Positions 26,943 to 36,600 are shown, numbered from the stretch's first letter. The stretch is DNA of 40,748 nt from Candidatus Epulonipiscium sp. (GCA_012518815.1 JAAYRK010000007.1:1-40748), one strand, 5' to 3'. Translations and numbers: made by a program. Notes: a model not told the origin generated them from the letters alone.

Positions 26943-27743
26943 CTACGATTTTTCAAATTCTTTATGCTTTGACTCCTCCCATAGCTCGTCCATTTCTTTA
27001 AGTGTCATTTGCTCCAATTTTTTATCTTGAGAAATCGCAGTATTTTCAACGTATTCAAATCTATTTATAAACTTTTCCGTCGTATTTGTCAAGGCAAATT
27101 CAGGATTTATTTTTAAAAATCTTGCAAAATTTACAATTGAAAAGAGTAAATCTCCATATTCTTCCACTATATCCCTGTCATTTCCTTTTTTAATAGCATC
27201 TAGAAGTTCATTTTTTTCTTCATCAATCTTCTTAATAACATCATCAATATTGTCCCAATCAAAGCCTATATCTGCTGCTTTTTTTTGTACTTTATAGGCC
27301 CTTATCAAGGCAGGTAAAACTTCTGGTACACTTTTTAAAACTTCTGTTTGAGTATTATAACCCTTTTCAACTTTTTTAATCTGTTCCCAATTCTCTAAAA
27401 CTTCCTCTGTACTATTAGCTACTACATTTCCAAAAATATGGGGGTGCCTTAATATTAACTTTTTACAAATTCCATCAATTACATCTTCCATTGTAAATTT
27501 ACTATCTTCTTCAGCAATTCTTGCATGAAAGACAATTTGAAGAAGTAAATCACCTAATTCTTCTTTTAAAGAATTCCTATTATCTTTTTTGATAGCATCT
27601 ATTACTTCATAAGTTTCTTCGAGAAGATTAGGAAGAAGACTTTCATGAGTTTGCTTTAAATCCCAAGGACATCCATTCTCACTTCTTAAGGTCTTCATGA
27701 TTTCTAATAAATCATCGTACGTGTATTTTTCTTTTTTCTCCAT
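26943..27743 (-). CDS. mazG: Nucleoside triphosphate pyrophosphohydrolase MazG
   Basis: Hydrolyses (d)NTPs to monophosphates and pyrophosphate, a house-cleaning role. 266 residues with two MazG domains: ENGCPWDLKQTHESL and EETYEVIDAI with EELGDLLLQIVFHA (about 20-75), and a second with EEKNELLDAI and EEYGDLLFSIVNFARF (about 170-210). The metal-binding EExxE and ExxD residues are present. Here it lacks the N-terminal methylase domain found fused to it in B. subtilis YabN. ATG at 27743; ribosome site weak. A perfect 7-bp palindrome lies 17 bases upstream. Confidence 0.95.
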   Translation of the reverse strand: MEKKEKYTYDDLLEIMKTLRSENGCPWDLKQTHESLLPNLLEETYEVIDAIKKDNRNSLKEELGDLLLQIVFHARIAEEDSKFTMEDVIDGICKKLILRHPHIFGNVVANSTEEVLENWEQIKKVEKGYNTQTEVLKSVPEVLPALIRAYKVQKKAADIGFDWDNIDDVIKKIDEEKNELLDAIKKGNDRDIVEEYGDLLFSIVNFARFLKINPEFALTNTTEKFINRFEYVENTAISQDKKLEQMTLKEMDELWEESKHKEFEKS

Positions 27744-27759
27744 AGTACACCAACTTAAT

Positions 27760-27774
27760 ATATTGTTACAATAT
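27760..27774. promoter_or_regulatory. Palindrome ATATTGT-T-ACAATAT upstream of mazG
   Basis: Perfect 7-bp arms around one base, between a possible promoter and the mazG ATG. The 13-mer TTGTTACAATATT that it contains recurs at 26129-26141 upstream of yabP. Confidence 0.4.
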
Positions 27775-27799
27775 TTTCTATATAGTATATCATAAATTT

Positions 27800-27829
27800 A
27801 TTATAATATATATAGTCTAATTGCCTCAA
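27800..27829 (-). promoter_or_regulatory. Possible promoter of mazG
   Basis: TTGAGG, 18-bp spacer, TATAAT on the minus strand, about 55 bases before mazG. Confidence 0.4.
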
Positions 27830-27839
27830 AATGAGTAAA

Positions 27840-27871
27840 TATTTATAAATGCAGATAGAAATCTATCTGCA
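27840..27871 (-). terminator. Probable terminator after spoVT
   Basis: GCAGATAG (27851-27858) pairs with CTATCTGC (27863-27870), four-base loop; followed on the minus strand by ATTTATAAATATTT, a weak T run. Confidence 0.6.
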
Positions 27872-27875
27872 AATA

Positions 27876-28427
27876 TTATTGCTCCATTTGTTTCCCTAAA
27901 AATCCTGAAGCCGATTGTGCTAACTTTTTTTCAACTTCTCCCATTACAACATTTTTTTCATTCGATAAAAATATTACCGAGCCAACTACATCTCCTTCTG
28001 AAATAATTGGATAAATGAGTTCCGAATAATAATTAGTTGAATTTTCATCAGAAGTTATAGGTATAAATTTATCTTCTTCTTTGCTTGCAGTATATATTCC
28101 TCTTTCTTCAATTACTTTTTCTAAAGACTTACTGATATTTTTATCTAAAAATTCTTTTTTGGAACCACCAGAAACTGCAATAACCTGATCTTTATCTGTA
28201 ATACACGTGATAAGTCCTGTAGTTTGAGCCAAAGCTTCAGCATACTCTTTTGCAAAATTACCAAGTTCTCCAATGGGAGAATATTTTTTAAGAATGACTT
28301 GTCCATCATGATCCGTAAAAATTTCTAGAGGATCTCCTTCTCTAATTCTAAGAGTTCTTCGTATTTCTTTTGGAATTACTACTCTGCCTAAATCATCTAT
28401 TCTTCTTACGATTCCTGTAGCCTTCAA
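27876..28427 (-). CDS. spoVT: Stage V sporulation regulator SpoVT
   Basis: Forespore transcription regulator that tunes sigma-G genes. The start is TTG 28427 (LKATGIVRRIDDLG), seven bases after GGGAGG; it exactly gives the family N-terminus. 183 residues: AbrB-type swapped-hairpin DNA-binding domain (about 1-50, RVVIPKEIRRTLRIREGDPLEIF), then a GAF-like domain (about 55-180, ending SVIFLSNEKNVVM). Own transcription unit with a sigma-G promoter and terminators on both sides. Confidence 0.97.
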   Translation of the reverse strand: MKATGIVRRIDDLGRVVIPKEIRRTLRIREGDPLEIFTDHDGQVILKKYSPIGELGNFAKEYAEALAQTTGLITCITDKDQVIAVSGGSKKEFLDKNISKSLEKVIEERGIYTASKEEDKFIPITSDENSTNYYSELIYPIISEGDVVGSVIFLSNEKNVVMGEVEKKLAQSASGFLGKQMEQ

Positions 28428-28472
28428 TTTTATTCCTCCCTTAATTTCTAGCATTCGTGATAGTTTCACTAA

Positions 28473-28503
28473 TAGTATGTTTTTAATATTGCTATTTTAT
28501 TCA
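28473..28503 (-). promoter_or_regulatory. Consensus sigma-G promoter of spoVT
   Basis: TGAATA (28498-28503), 18-bp spacer, CATACTA (28473-28479) on the minus strand; both boxes are perfect sigma-G matches, about 45 bases before the TTG start. spoVT is sigma-G-dependent in B. subtilis. Confidence 0.8.
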
Positions 28504-28589
28504 TGTTTTCCACTTTTATTAGCAATTTAGAATTAGAAATTAAGAGATTGATAAATGCTTACTTAATCCTTTTTATTTACAAAGTTCAT

Positions 28590-28649
28590 AAAAAAATACT
28601 TCCAAACTATGCCTATTATAAATTATTTAGGCTAATTGCTTGAAAGTAT
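28590..28649 (-). terminator. Long imperfect hairpin terminator after the parvulin gene
   Basis: ATACTTTCAAG...TAGCCTA pairs imperfectly with TAGGCATA...TTGGAAGTAT on the minus strand; a T7 run follows. Closes the prs-pth-mfd-parvulin region. Confidence 0.75.
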
Positions 28650-28667
28650 CAATTAAAATTTATTTAG

Positions 28668-29681
28668 TTATAATATTTTAATTTCTTCCCAGACTTCTTG
28701 ATTAATTTCTACTGTCGCATTATTAATCCATTCTTCAAGCTTTTTATTATAATAATTTCTTTTCATTAAATCATAGTATTCTAGCTCAATAAGTTCCTTG
28801 TCAGGCTCAATTATTTCTTCCATTTTTATTATATGGTATCCGTAGGAACTCTTAACTAAGTCACTTATTTCATTTACTTTTAAATCAAATGAGGCATCTT
28901 CAAAATTCTTATCCATTCCTTGCCCTCTCATAAAAGTATATTCTCCATTATAAGCTAAGGAAGATTCATCTTGAGAATACTCTTGAACTAAAGAGTCAAA
29001 GTCTTCTCCATTTCTTGCCTTTTCCAATGCCTCTTCTGCCTTTATTTTTGCATTTTCTTGTTCTTCTTTTGAAAGTTCTACTAACTTACCATCCACTAAA
29101 TCATGTGTTTTCAATAAAATGTGTTTTACTCTTACCTGTGTTAACATTTCTTTGTTTTGCTCAAAAAAATCTTCAAACTCTGATTTATTACCTACAAAAT
29201 CCTTTGTAGTTTCCATATAAACTTTTTGGCTCATGATAGTATCTTCTACTACATTCTTAATATCCTGCTCCGTTAAGCCCATGTTTTTCATTTCTTCTTC
29301 ACCAATTGAATTGATTAACTCCTCTGTTTGAGATACAACTTCTTCTTTTTCTTCTTCAGTAAAGCTAAGTTCCATCTTTCTTCCTTCTTGAACCTGAATT
29401 TTTATGGACTTAATGGAATCAAAAGCTCTTTCCTTTGCTACTTCTTCTGCTGGCTTACCGTCAAATTTTGTTTCCCATATATCTTCTTGTCCAATACTTT
29501 GATATAATTGCTTAATTCTCCATAAATAAATTTTGTATTCTTCTACTTTAATTTTTTCATCGTTAATAACAGCTAAATATTCCTTTTTACTTAAATCATT
29601 TGAATTACAGCTAATAAGAAAAAGACTTACAAGTATTAATAAGATTAGTACCGATATAAGTTTTTTTCTATATAACATCAT
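28668..29681 (-). CDS. PrsA-like parvulin lipoprotein (peptidylprolyl isomerase)
   Basis: Extracytoplasmic foldase of exported proteins. 337 residues (an ATG three bases in is an equal start). N-terminal signal with lipobox LFLISC, Cys25 or so as the lipid-bearing residue, then an N-terminal chaperone domain, then a parvulin domain (about 180-295) with VRVKHILLKTHD, ARNGEDFDSLVQEYSQD, and SSYGYHIIKMEE. Position after mfd matches Firmicute genomes where a PrsA/SurA-like gene follows. GGGG lies before the start. The foldase activity is inferred from the parvulin motifs, not proven. Confidence 0.92.
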   Translation of the reverse strand: MMLYRKKLISVLILLILVSLFLISCNSNDLSKKEYLAVINDEKIKVEEYKIYLWRIKQLYQSIGQEDIWETKFDGKPAEEVAKERAFDSIKSIKIQVQEGRKMELSFTEEEKEEVVSQTEELINSIGEEEMKNMGLTEQDIKNVVEDTIMSQKVYMETTKDFVGNKSEFEDFFEQNKEMLTQVRVKHILLKTHDLVDGKLVELSKEEQENAKIKAEEALEKARNGEDFDSLVQEYSQDESSLAYNGEYTFMRGQGMDKNFEDASFDLKVNEISDLVKSSYGYHIIKMEEIIEPDKELIELEYYDLMKRNYYNKKLEEWINNATVEINQEVWEEIKIL

Positions 29682-29742
29682 TTCAACCCCATCTCTCTAA
29701 GAAATAACATTTCTCCCTATTAATTATTATAAGTAATTTTTA

Positions 29743-32700
29743 TTATAACTTCAAACATTTCAAACTTTGTAATACATTCTTAATTTGTCTGATAACTTCA
29801 TTATTCTTATCTTTTCCTAAACGATATATAAAATAGGGATTTTTGTCCGCTGCAAAAGTGAGCTTATTTCGGTATTGGGCAAGTAAATCCGGTATCTTAG
29901 TAGCATCTATTGGGGCATCTTCTTTAAATGTAATCGTTACATTTGAATTTTTTTCTGATATAGATGTAATTTTTAATTCATTTGCTTCCCACTTGATTAG
30001 GGCAATTTCTAATAAATTTTGAACACTTTCAGGTAGATCACCATATCTGTCTTCAATTTCTTCTTGTACATCGTAATAATCCTTTTGTGTTTGAATGACT
30101 GCAATTTTCTTATAAATTTCTAACTTTTGAATCTCGTCTTCTATATATTTTTGTGGAATATAAGCATCAATATCTAACTCAATCAAGGTTTCAAAATGCT
30201 CCTTAATCTCTTCTCCTTGTTCTTTCTTTATAGCTTCTTCTAATAATTTACTGTATAAATCATATCCTACTGCATCAATGTGTCCATGCTGTTGGGAACC
30301 TAATAAATTACCTGCTCCTCTTATCTCTAAATCTCTCATGGCAATTTTAAAGCCTGAGCCAAATTCGGTAAATTCTTTTATGGCCTGAAGTCTTTTTTCT
30401 GCTCCTTCCTGAAGAACTTTATCTTTTTGATACATAAGATAAGCATAAGCAATCCTGTTTGATCTTCCGACTCTTCCCCTTAACTGATAAAGTTGTGACA
30501 GGCCTAAGCAGTCAGCATCTTGAATAATAATCGTATTCACATTGGGTATATCAAGACCACTTTCAATAATGGTGGTACATACTAAAACATCAATTTCCCT
30601 ATTAATAAAATCCATCATTATATTTTCTAATTGTCTTTCACTCATTTGACCATGAGCATAGGTTACTATAGCTTCTGGAATCAATTCTTGAATCTTTGCC
30701 GCTATTTTATCAATGTTTTGAACCCTGTTGTATAAATAGTAAACTTGTCCTCCCCTTCCTATTTCACGTCGAATGGCATCCTTTACAAACTCCGTATTAT
30801 ATTCCATAACATAAGTTTGTACTGGATATCTTTCCTCTGGAGGTTCATTTAATATACTCATGTTTCTAATACCTATAAGACTCATATGAAGAGTTCTAGG
30901 TATAGGAGTAGCACTTAAAGTTAAAACATCAACCTTTTCTTTTAGATGTTTAAGCTTTTCTTTATGGGCTACACCAAATCTTTGCTCTTCGTCAATAATA
31001 AGTAATCCTAAATCTTTAAACACTACATCCTTTGATAAAAGTCTATGGGTACCTATAACAATATCTACCATGCCCCTTTTTAACTCTTCAATAGTTATTT
31101 GTTGCTCAGTTTTTGTCCTAAAACGTGATAATAAATCCACAGTTATGGGGAAATCTTTCATTCTTTGAATAAAAGTATTATAATGCTGTTGTGCTAGTAT
31201 GGTTGTAGGAACTAGATATGCTACCTGTTTTCCTTCTTGAACTACCTTAAAAGCTGCCCTTATTGCTACTTCTGTCTTTCCATACCCTACATCCCCACAA
31301 ATTAAGCGATCCATTATCTTATCACTTTCTAAATCTTTTTTTACTTCTTCAATAGCATTTAACTGATCTTCAGTTTCTTCATAAGGAAACATATCTTCAA
31401 ATTCTCTTTGCCATACCGTATCAGGACCATATTTATGACCCTTGGTATTTTGTCTTTTTGCATAAAGTTCTATAAGTTCCTTAGCTAAGTCTGTAACTGC
31501 CTTTCTTACCCTTGCCTTTGCTTTTCCCCATTCACTACCGCCAAGTTTATTAAGTTTAGGACTCCTACTTTCGCCTCCTATATATTTTTGAATCATATCC
31601 ATTTGATTAATAGAGACATAAAGATTTCCATTGTCTGAATAACGAATTTTTAAATAGTCCTTACTTATATTGTCTATGGTTATCTTTTCAATTCCTTGAT
31701 AAATTCCAATACCATGATTTTCATGAACCACATAATCTCCAGGGTTAAGATCTGTAAAATTTTCAATTTTACTTCCACTAGTTTTCTTCTTTGTTTTTCT
31801 TTTCTTTTTTACTTCTCCAAATACTTCTTTATCCGAAATAATTACAAAATCAATCATGCCATATTCAAAGCCTCTATAAAGGCTTCCCTGGGAAATTATT
31901 ATTTCTCCTTTAGAAACAGGCTCAGACAAATTACTTTTATAACTACAAAATATATTTCTATCATTTAATTCCTTGGCCAGCCGCTCTCCTTTACTCTTTG
32001 GTCCAGCTAAAATAACTACCCTAAATTTTTTCTTCTTCCAATACAAAAGATTTTCTTCTAGTATGTCCATTTGTCTATAAAAAGAATCCGATGATTTTAC
32101 AGGAAACTGAATTATTTCCTTGATTAGGAAGTCATTTGCACTATGAGTTAGCATAGTCATTAAAACTATGTCAAATTTCTCTATAGATTTTAATATATCT
32201 TCGTATTTAAAAACAGCTTCACATTGAAGAGGAAGAATGTATCCTTTTTCTAGTCTTCCCTTCATACTATCTTCAAATTCACTAATAACTTTATAAGTTT
32301 TTTCCTTTATTCTTTGGGGCTCGTCTAAGAAAACAATAGTATCATTATCAAAATAATCCGCTAAAGTAACTGTATCTTCATAAAAATATTTAACATAACC
32401 TTCTATACCGTGAAAACTTTTTTGATTTTTTAGTTTTTCTATTATGCTGCTAACTACTTTTTTTAATGTTTCTTTTTCTTCTTTTAGTCCTTTTTTTTCA
32501 TATTTTTTAATGATTTTTTTTGCTTCTTCATCTATACGAGATATTCCACTTTTTATTACTTCTTCTGTAAAAACTAATTCCCTCATGGGGAATATTTCTA
32601 TCGAATTTAATTTTTCAATAGATCTTTGAGAAATAGGATCTATTAATCTTATAGAATCTACTTCATCATCCCAAAATTCAATTCTATAAGGATTTTGTTC

Positions 32701-33273
32701 TGTACTAGGGTAAACATCTACAATTCCCCCTCTTAGGGCAAATTGTCCAGGACTTTCTACTAATTCAGAACGCTCATAGCCCATCAAAAGCAGCTGATGC
32801 ATTAATTGATTTATATCTACAATGCTTCCAACTTCAAAATTTAATATGAAAGATTTAAATAAATCCATTTTAACTAGTCTGTCCAATAATGCTTCAACAG
32901 ATAAGACAATGAGCGGCTTTTCATCTTTTACCAAGGCCTTTAATACATTAATTCTTTGTTTTACAATATCCATACTGTGGACATCTGCATTATAAAATAA
33001 TATATCTTTTGAAGGATAAAGATATATTTTATCTTTTATAAAAAACTGCATATCTTCAAATATTTCTTTAGCCTTCATATCATCATTAGTAACAATTACA
33101 ACAGGCTTAGAACTATGAATTTTTAACGAAGCAATAAGATGAGCTTTTTGTGAATCCATCATACCTGTTGCAAGCACAGGAGTATTATGATTATTTAAGC
33201 TGTCTAATAGTTTTTGATACGCATCTAGCTCAAGAAGAGGTTCTATAATCCCATTAATATGCAAAGACTCCAA
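29743..33273 (-). CDS. mfd: Transcription-repair coupling factor Mfd
   Basis: Removes stalled RNA polymerase from damaged template and recruits UvrA. 1176 residues from TTG 33273, which follows GGGAGTGAT; the frame starts 4 bases after the pth stop. N-terminal UvrB-like domain (ILNFEVGSIVDINQ, FALRGGIVDVYPS), RNA-polymerase interaction domain (GDYVVHENHGIGIYQGIEK near 515), helicase motifs GDVGYGKTEVAIRAAF near 665, DEEQRFG near 765, LSATPIPRTL, and RGRVGRSNR near 925, then the C-terminal Mfd domain. All expected parts are present. Confidence 0.98.
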   Translation of the reverse strand: MESLHINGIIEPLLELDAYQKLLDSLNNHNTPVLATGMMDSQKAHLIASLKIHSSKPVVIVTNDDMKAKEIFEDMQFFIKDKIYLYPSKDILFYNADVHSMDIVKQRINVLKALVKDEKPLIVLSVEALLDRLVKMDLFKSFILNFEVGSIVDINQLMHQLLLMGYERSELVESPGQFALRGGIVDVYPSTEQNPYRIEFWDDEVDSIRLIDPISQRSIEKLNSIEIFPMRELVFTEEVIKSGISRIDEEAKKIIKKYEKKGLKEEKETLKKVVSSIIEKLKNQKSFHGIEGYVKYFYEDTVTLADYFDNDTIVFLDEPQRIKEKTYKVISEFEDSMKGRLEKGYILPLQCEAVFKYEDILKSIEKFDIVLMTMLTHSANDFLIKEIIQFPVKSSDSFYRQMDILEENLLYWKKKKFRVVILAGPKSKGERLAKELNDRNIFCSYKSNLSEPVSKGEIIISQGSLYRGFEYGMIDFVIISDKEVFGEVKKKRKTKKKTSGSKIENFTDLNPGDYVVHENHGIGIYQGIEKITIDNISKDYLKIRYSDNGNLYVSINQMDMIQKYIGGESRSPKLNKLGGSEWGKAKARVRKAVTDLAKELIELYAKRQNTKGHKYGPDTVWQREFEDMFPYEETEDQLNAIEEVKKDLESDKIMDRLICGDVGYGKTEVAIRAAFKVVQEGKQVAYLVPTTILAQQHYNTFIQRMKDFPITVDLLSRFRTKTEQQITIEELKRGMVDIVIGTHRLLSKDVVFKDLGLLIIDEEQRFGVAHKEKLKHLKEKVDVLTLSATPIPRTLHMSLIGIRNMSILNEPPEERYPVQTYVMEYNTEFVKDAIRREIGRGGQVYYLYNRVQNIDKIAAKIQELIPEAIVTYAHGQMSERQLENIMMDFINREIDVLVCTTIIESGLDIPNVNTIIIQDADCLGLSQLYQLRGRVGRSNRIAYAYLMYQKDKVLQEGAEKRLQAIKEFTEFGSGFKIAMRDLEIRGAGNLLGSQQHGHIDAVGYDLYSKLLEEAIKKEQGEEIKEHFETLIELDIDAYIPQKYIEDEIQKLEIYKKIAVIQTQKDYYDVQEEIEDRYGDLPESVQNLLEIALIKWEANELKITSISEKNSNVTITFKEDAPIDATKIPDLLAQYRNKLTFAADKNPYFIYRLGKDKNNEVIRQIKNVLQSLKCLKL

Positions 33274-33277
33274 ATCA

Positions 33278-33850
33278 TCACTCCCTTACTTTTTGATTAA
33301 ATACATTCATTGCTTTATCTGGTCCTTCTTTAATTATTGTTTCAACCGCATCGGAAGCTATTTTAATGCTTTGAACCATTTCTTTAATTTCTTCTTTAGT
33401 AAAGCGGCTTAATACATAGTCTGATAAGTCCCATCCAGGAGGTTTTTCGCCTACTCCTACTCTCACTCTTAAAAATTCTTGAGAACCTAAACAGGAAATA
33501 ATATTTTTTATTCCATTATGCCCTCCATCACTTCCTTTAGTACGCACCCTGATTAAGCCTATAGGAAGGCTTATATCATCATATATTATAATTATATTCC
33601 TTGGGTCTAATTTATACCAATTTATAATCTCAATAACACTTTTACCACTTAGATTCATGTAAGTTTGAGGTTTGGCTAATATAACCTTTTCTCCTCCAAT
33701 CATTCCTTCTCCAATTAAGGCATGAAACTTTTTTCTACTTACATCTATATTATTTTCAAAAGCTAATCTTTCAATTACTTCAAAACCTACATTATGTCTT
33801 GTAGCAGCATACTGAAGCCCTGGATTTCCTAATCCAATGATAGCATACAT
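33278..33850 (-). CDS. pth: Peptidyl-tRNA hydrolase
   Basis: Releases peptides from peptidyl-tRNA dropped by ribosomes. 190 residues. Catalytic His in RHNVGFEV (His19), Asn in YMNLSGKSV, and Asp in IIYDDISLP are intact; GSDGGHNGIKNI closes the site. ATG at 33850 follows GGAGGTG. Begins right after a terminator that follows prs, and is coupled to mfd by a 4-base gap. Confidence 0.97.
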   Translation of the reverse strand: MYAIIGLGNPGLQYAATRHNVGFEVIERLAFENNIDVSRKKFHALIGEGMIGGEKVILAKPQTYMNLSGKSVIEIINWYKLDPRNIIIIYDDISLPIGLIRVRTKGSDGGHNGIKNIISCLGSQEFLRVRVGVGEKPPGWDLSDYVLSRFTKEEIKEMVQSIKIASDAVETIIKEGPDKAMNVFNQKVRE

Positions 33851-33866
33851 CTTTTCACCTCCATTT

Positions 33867-33902
33867 TAAAAATAGCAAATAGCCCTAGTAATACTAGGGC
33901 TT
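33867..33902 (-). terminator. Terminator between prs and pth
   Basis: AGCCCTAGT (33881-33889) pairs with ACTAGGGCT (33893-33901); the minus strand continues ATTTGCTATTTTTAAAA. It ends about 30 bases before pth. Confidence 0.75.
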
Positions 33903-34000
33903 AAATATATAATTAGGAGAACTAATAAGTCCCACTTATAAGTGAAATCTTATTCTAATAGATTTCTTTTTAATAAAAATATATTTATATTTTTAAAATA

Positions 34001-34954
34001 CTAAACAAATAACTTAGATACAGATAAATCTGCATGAATTCTATTAATTGCTTCTGCAACAATTGGAGCAACAGATATTTCTTTAATCTTAGAAGTCCTT
34101 TTTTCATCTGCTAAATGAATCGTATTTAATACAACTAACTCAGAAATAGCAGAGCTTTCAATTCTTTCAATAGCAGGACCTGAAAGCACAGGATGAGTAC
34201 AGCATGCAAATACTTCTTTTGCTCCTCTTTCTACTAAAGCATCAGCAGCATTAGAAATGGTTCCTGCAGTATCTATCATGTCATCCACCAAGATTACATT
34301 CTTGCCTTCGATATTTCCAATAATATTCATAACTTCAGACTCATTAGCTTTTGGTCTTCTTTTATCGATGATAGCCAAAGGTATTTCTAATTTTGAAGCA
34401 AAAGCTCTGGTCCTAGCTACACTTCCAAGATCTGGTGAAACTGCTACAAAGTCCTCTAAGGTTTCAAACTTCTCTAAATAATATTTTGTTAACAATGGCA
34501 TTCCTACTAAATGGTCTAAGGGAATGGTAAAGAAACCTTGAATTTGAGCACAGTGCAAGTCCATTGTTAAAACTCTGTCAGCTCCTGCTGTTTGAATTAA
34601 ATCTGCTACTAATCTTGCACTAATTGGATCCCTAGCTCTTGTCTTTCTATCTTGCCTTGCATAACCATAGTAAGGAATTACTGCTGTAATTCTTCCTGCT
34701 GAAGCCCGTCTTAGGCCGTCAATCATTATAAGTAATTCCATTAAGTGTTCATTAACAGGTGTAGAAGTAGGTTGAATTACAAATACATCTGCTCCTCTTA
34801 CCTTTTCATCAATCCGCACAGATATTTCCCCATCACTAAATCTTCCAACTTCAGAGCTGCCCAATTTTAGTCCTAATTCTTGAGCAATTTCTTCTGCCAA
34901 ATCAGGGTGTGCATTACAAGTAAAAATCTTAATTTCACTGTTGGTGCTCCTCAT
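34001..34954 (-). CDS. prs: Ribose-phosphate pyrophosphokinase
   Basis: Makes PRPP from ribose-5-phosphate and ATP, for purines, pyrimidines, His, Trp and NAD. ATG 34954 gives the usual 317 residues; GGAGG lies 11 bases before it, slightly far. Motifs: [34 protein letters not shown], the PRPP-binding [19 protein letters not shown] and TCCTH-like [14 protein letters not shown]. The 19-residue in-frame extension upstream is not favoured. Own extended -10 promoter upstream. Its product is the signal read by PurR in this window. Confidence 0.97.
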   Translation of the reverse strand: MRSTNSEIKIFTCNAHPDLAEEIAQELGLKLGSSEVGRFSDGEISVRIDEKVRGADVFVIQPTSTPVNEHLMELLIMIDGLRRASAGRITAVIPYYGYARQDRKTRARDPISARLVADLIQTAGADRVLTMDLHCAQIQGFFTIPLDHLVGMPLLTKYYLEKFETLEDFVAVSPDLGSVARTRAFASKLEIPLAIIDKRRPKANESEVMNIIGNIEGKNVILVDDMIDTAGTISNAADALVERGAKEVFACCTHPVLSGPAIERIESSAISELVVLNTIHLADEKRTSKIKEISVAPIVAEAINRIHADLSVSKLFV

Positions 34955-35010
34955 TTTTAAAAAATCCTCCTTAAAATATCTTCCTCTTTCTCCCCCTAAT
35001 TGTCGGCTCA

Positions 35011-35019
35011 ATTATAACA
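35011..35019 (-). promoter_or_regulatory. Extended -10 promoter of prs
   Basis: TGTTATAAT on the minus strand, an extended -10 (TGnTATAAT) with a poor -35 of T residues 17 bases away. About 57 bases before the prs ATG. Confidence 0.5.
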
Positions 35020-35062
35020 TACTTTTTGAAATGAAAAAAGAAAATTATTTAACAATTATTTT

Positions 35063-36445
35063 TTATTTTTCTTTCCTTTTAGTCACCCAGTTACTTTTAT
35101 TAATTTGTCTTGTTCTTGCAATAGCTAAAGCTTTTGCTGGTACATCTTCTGTAATTGTAGAGCCTGCAGCAATAAAAGCTTCCTCATCTATTGCAACAGG
35201 AGACACTAAATTAGCATTACAACCAATAAAGGCATCATTTCCAATAGTAGTTCTATGTTTGTTTTTACCATCATAATTAACTACTACAGTTCCGCATCCA
35301 AAATTAACTCTTTCCCCAACATCTGCATCACCTATATAAGTTAAATGAGATACTTTAGTATTATCTCCTATTGTTGAATTTTTCACTTCTACAAAATCTC
35401 CTATTTTTACATGGCTGCCAATTTTACTATTAGGCCTAATGTAAGCAAAAGGTCCTATATTAGTATCAGAATCTACTGTACTTTCTAATACAACACTATA
35501 TTGTACAGTAACATTATCAGCTATTTTAGAATTATCAATAGTTGAATTAGGGCCTATAATACAATCTTCTCCAATAACAGTTCTTCCCTTTAAAACACAG
35601 CCAGGATTAATTATAGAATCCTTTCCGATTATAACATCTGGTTCAATATAAGTAGTTTCTGGATCAACTATTGTAACTCCTTCTTCCATATGTCTTATAT
35701 TAATCCGTTTTTTCATAATTTGTGTAACTTCAGCTAACTGAACCCTAGAATTAACCCCTAAAATTTCATTACTGTCTTTTACAACTAAAGCATTTACCCT
35801 ATGTCCTTTTGATAATATAATTTGGAGAGTATCAGTTAAATAATACTCCTTTTGGCTATTATCATTGGTAAGCTCTTTTAAAGCTTCTTTTAATAATTTC
35901 GATTTAAAGCAATACATCCCGCCATTTATTTCATTTACCCTTAATTCTTCATCATTTGCATCTTTATGCTCTACATTTTTTAGAAAGTTTCCATTCTCAT
36001 CTCTAATTATCCTTCCGTATCCAGTTGGATCTTCTACAATTGCAGACAAAATTGTTACTCCATTGTTTTCTTTTCTATGAGTATCAATTAAACTTTTTAA
36101 TGTATCACCAGTAATAAGAGGGGTATCACCATATAATACAAGGACATCCCCTTCTTCTTTTATAAAAGAATCAGCCTGCATTACTGCATGACCTGTTCCT
36201 AATCGCTCTTCTTGCACAGCATATTCAACACTTTCTCCTATTTCTTTTTTTACCTCTTCTCCTTTATATCCAACAACTACACAAATCTTTTTGCTTCCAG
36301 CTGATTTTGCTGCATAAATAACATGGTTTAATAATTCCTTGCCTAATACTTTATGCAAAACTTTTGATTTTTTTGACTTCATTCTAGTTCCTTCACCTGC
36401 AGCCAAAATAATTGCAGATAATTCACTTAAAGATGAACTAATCAT
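35063..36445 (-). CDS. glmU: Bifunctional GlmU
   Basis: Acetylates glucosamine-1-phosphate and couples it to UTP, giving UDP-GlcNAc. ATG 36445 (MISSSLSELSAIIL) follows AAGGG; 460 residues. N-terminal pyrophosphorylase domain with LAAGEGTRMKSKKSKVLHK, YGDTPLITG and NGGMYCFK (about 15-240); C-terminal left-handed beta-helix acetyltransferase with hexapeptide repeats (about 265-460). GCGTVVVNYDGKNKHRT, with its acetyl-CoA-site residues, is present. The in-frame 21 residues upstream are rejected. Directly upstream of prs as in B. subtilis. Confidence 0.97.
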   Translation of the reverse strand: MISSSLSELSAIILAAGEGTRMKSKKSKVLHKVLGKELLNHVIYAAKSAGSKKICVVVGYKGEEVKKEIGESVEYAVQEERLGTGHAVMQADSFIKEEGDVLVLYGDTPLITGDTLKSLIDTHRKENNGVTILSAIVEDPTGYGRIIRDENGNFLKNVEHKDANDEELRVNEINGGMYCFKSKLLKEALKELTNDNSQKEYYLTDTLQIILSKGHRVNALVVKDSNEILGVNSRVQLAEVTQIMKKRINIRHMEEGVTIVDPETTYIEPDVIIGKDSIINPGCVLKGRTVIGEDCIIGPNSTIDNSKIADNVTVQYSVVLESTVDSDTNIGPFAYIRPNSKIGSHVKIGDFVEVKNSTIGDNTKVSHLTYIGDADVGERVNFGCGTVVVNYDGKNKHRTTIGNDAFIGCNANLVSPVAIDEEAFIAAGSTITEDVPAKALAIARTRQINKSNWVTKRKEK

Positions 36446-36524
36446 TGATATCCCTTCCTTATTACATAATGTCTTATTTATTCTCTCATGTATAAAGAAA
36501 TATTTCAATAAAAAATCTTAGCTA

Positions 36525-36551
36525 TAAAAAAAATGTGTGTAATAACACACT
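36525..36551 (-). terminator. Hairpin with T8 between spoVG and glmU
   Basis: GTGTGT (36535-36540) pairs with ACACAC (36545-36550), followed on the minus strand by eight T. The stem has six pairs with three G-C. Second of two hairpins in the gap, 80 bases before glmU. Confidence 0.75.
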
Positions 36552-36600
36552 TTGTAAATAAGAGAATCTAATTTTTATGGTAATTAAAACTCTTATTCAA

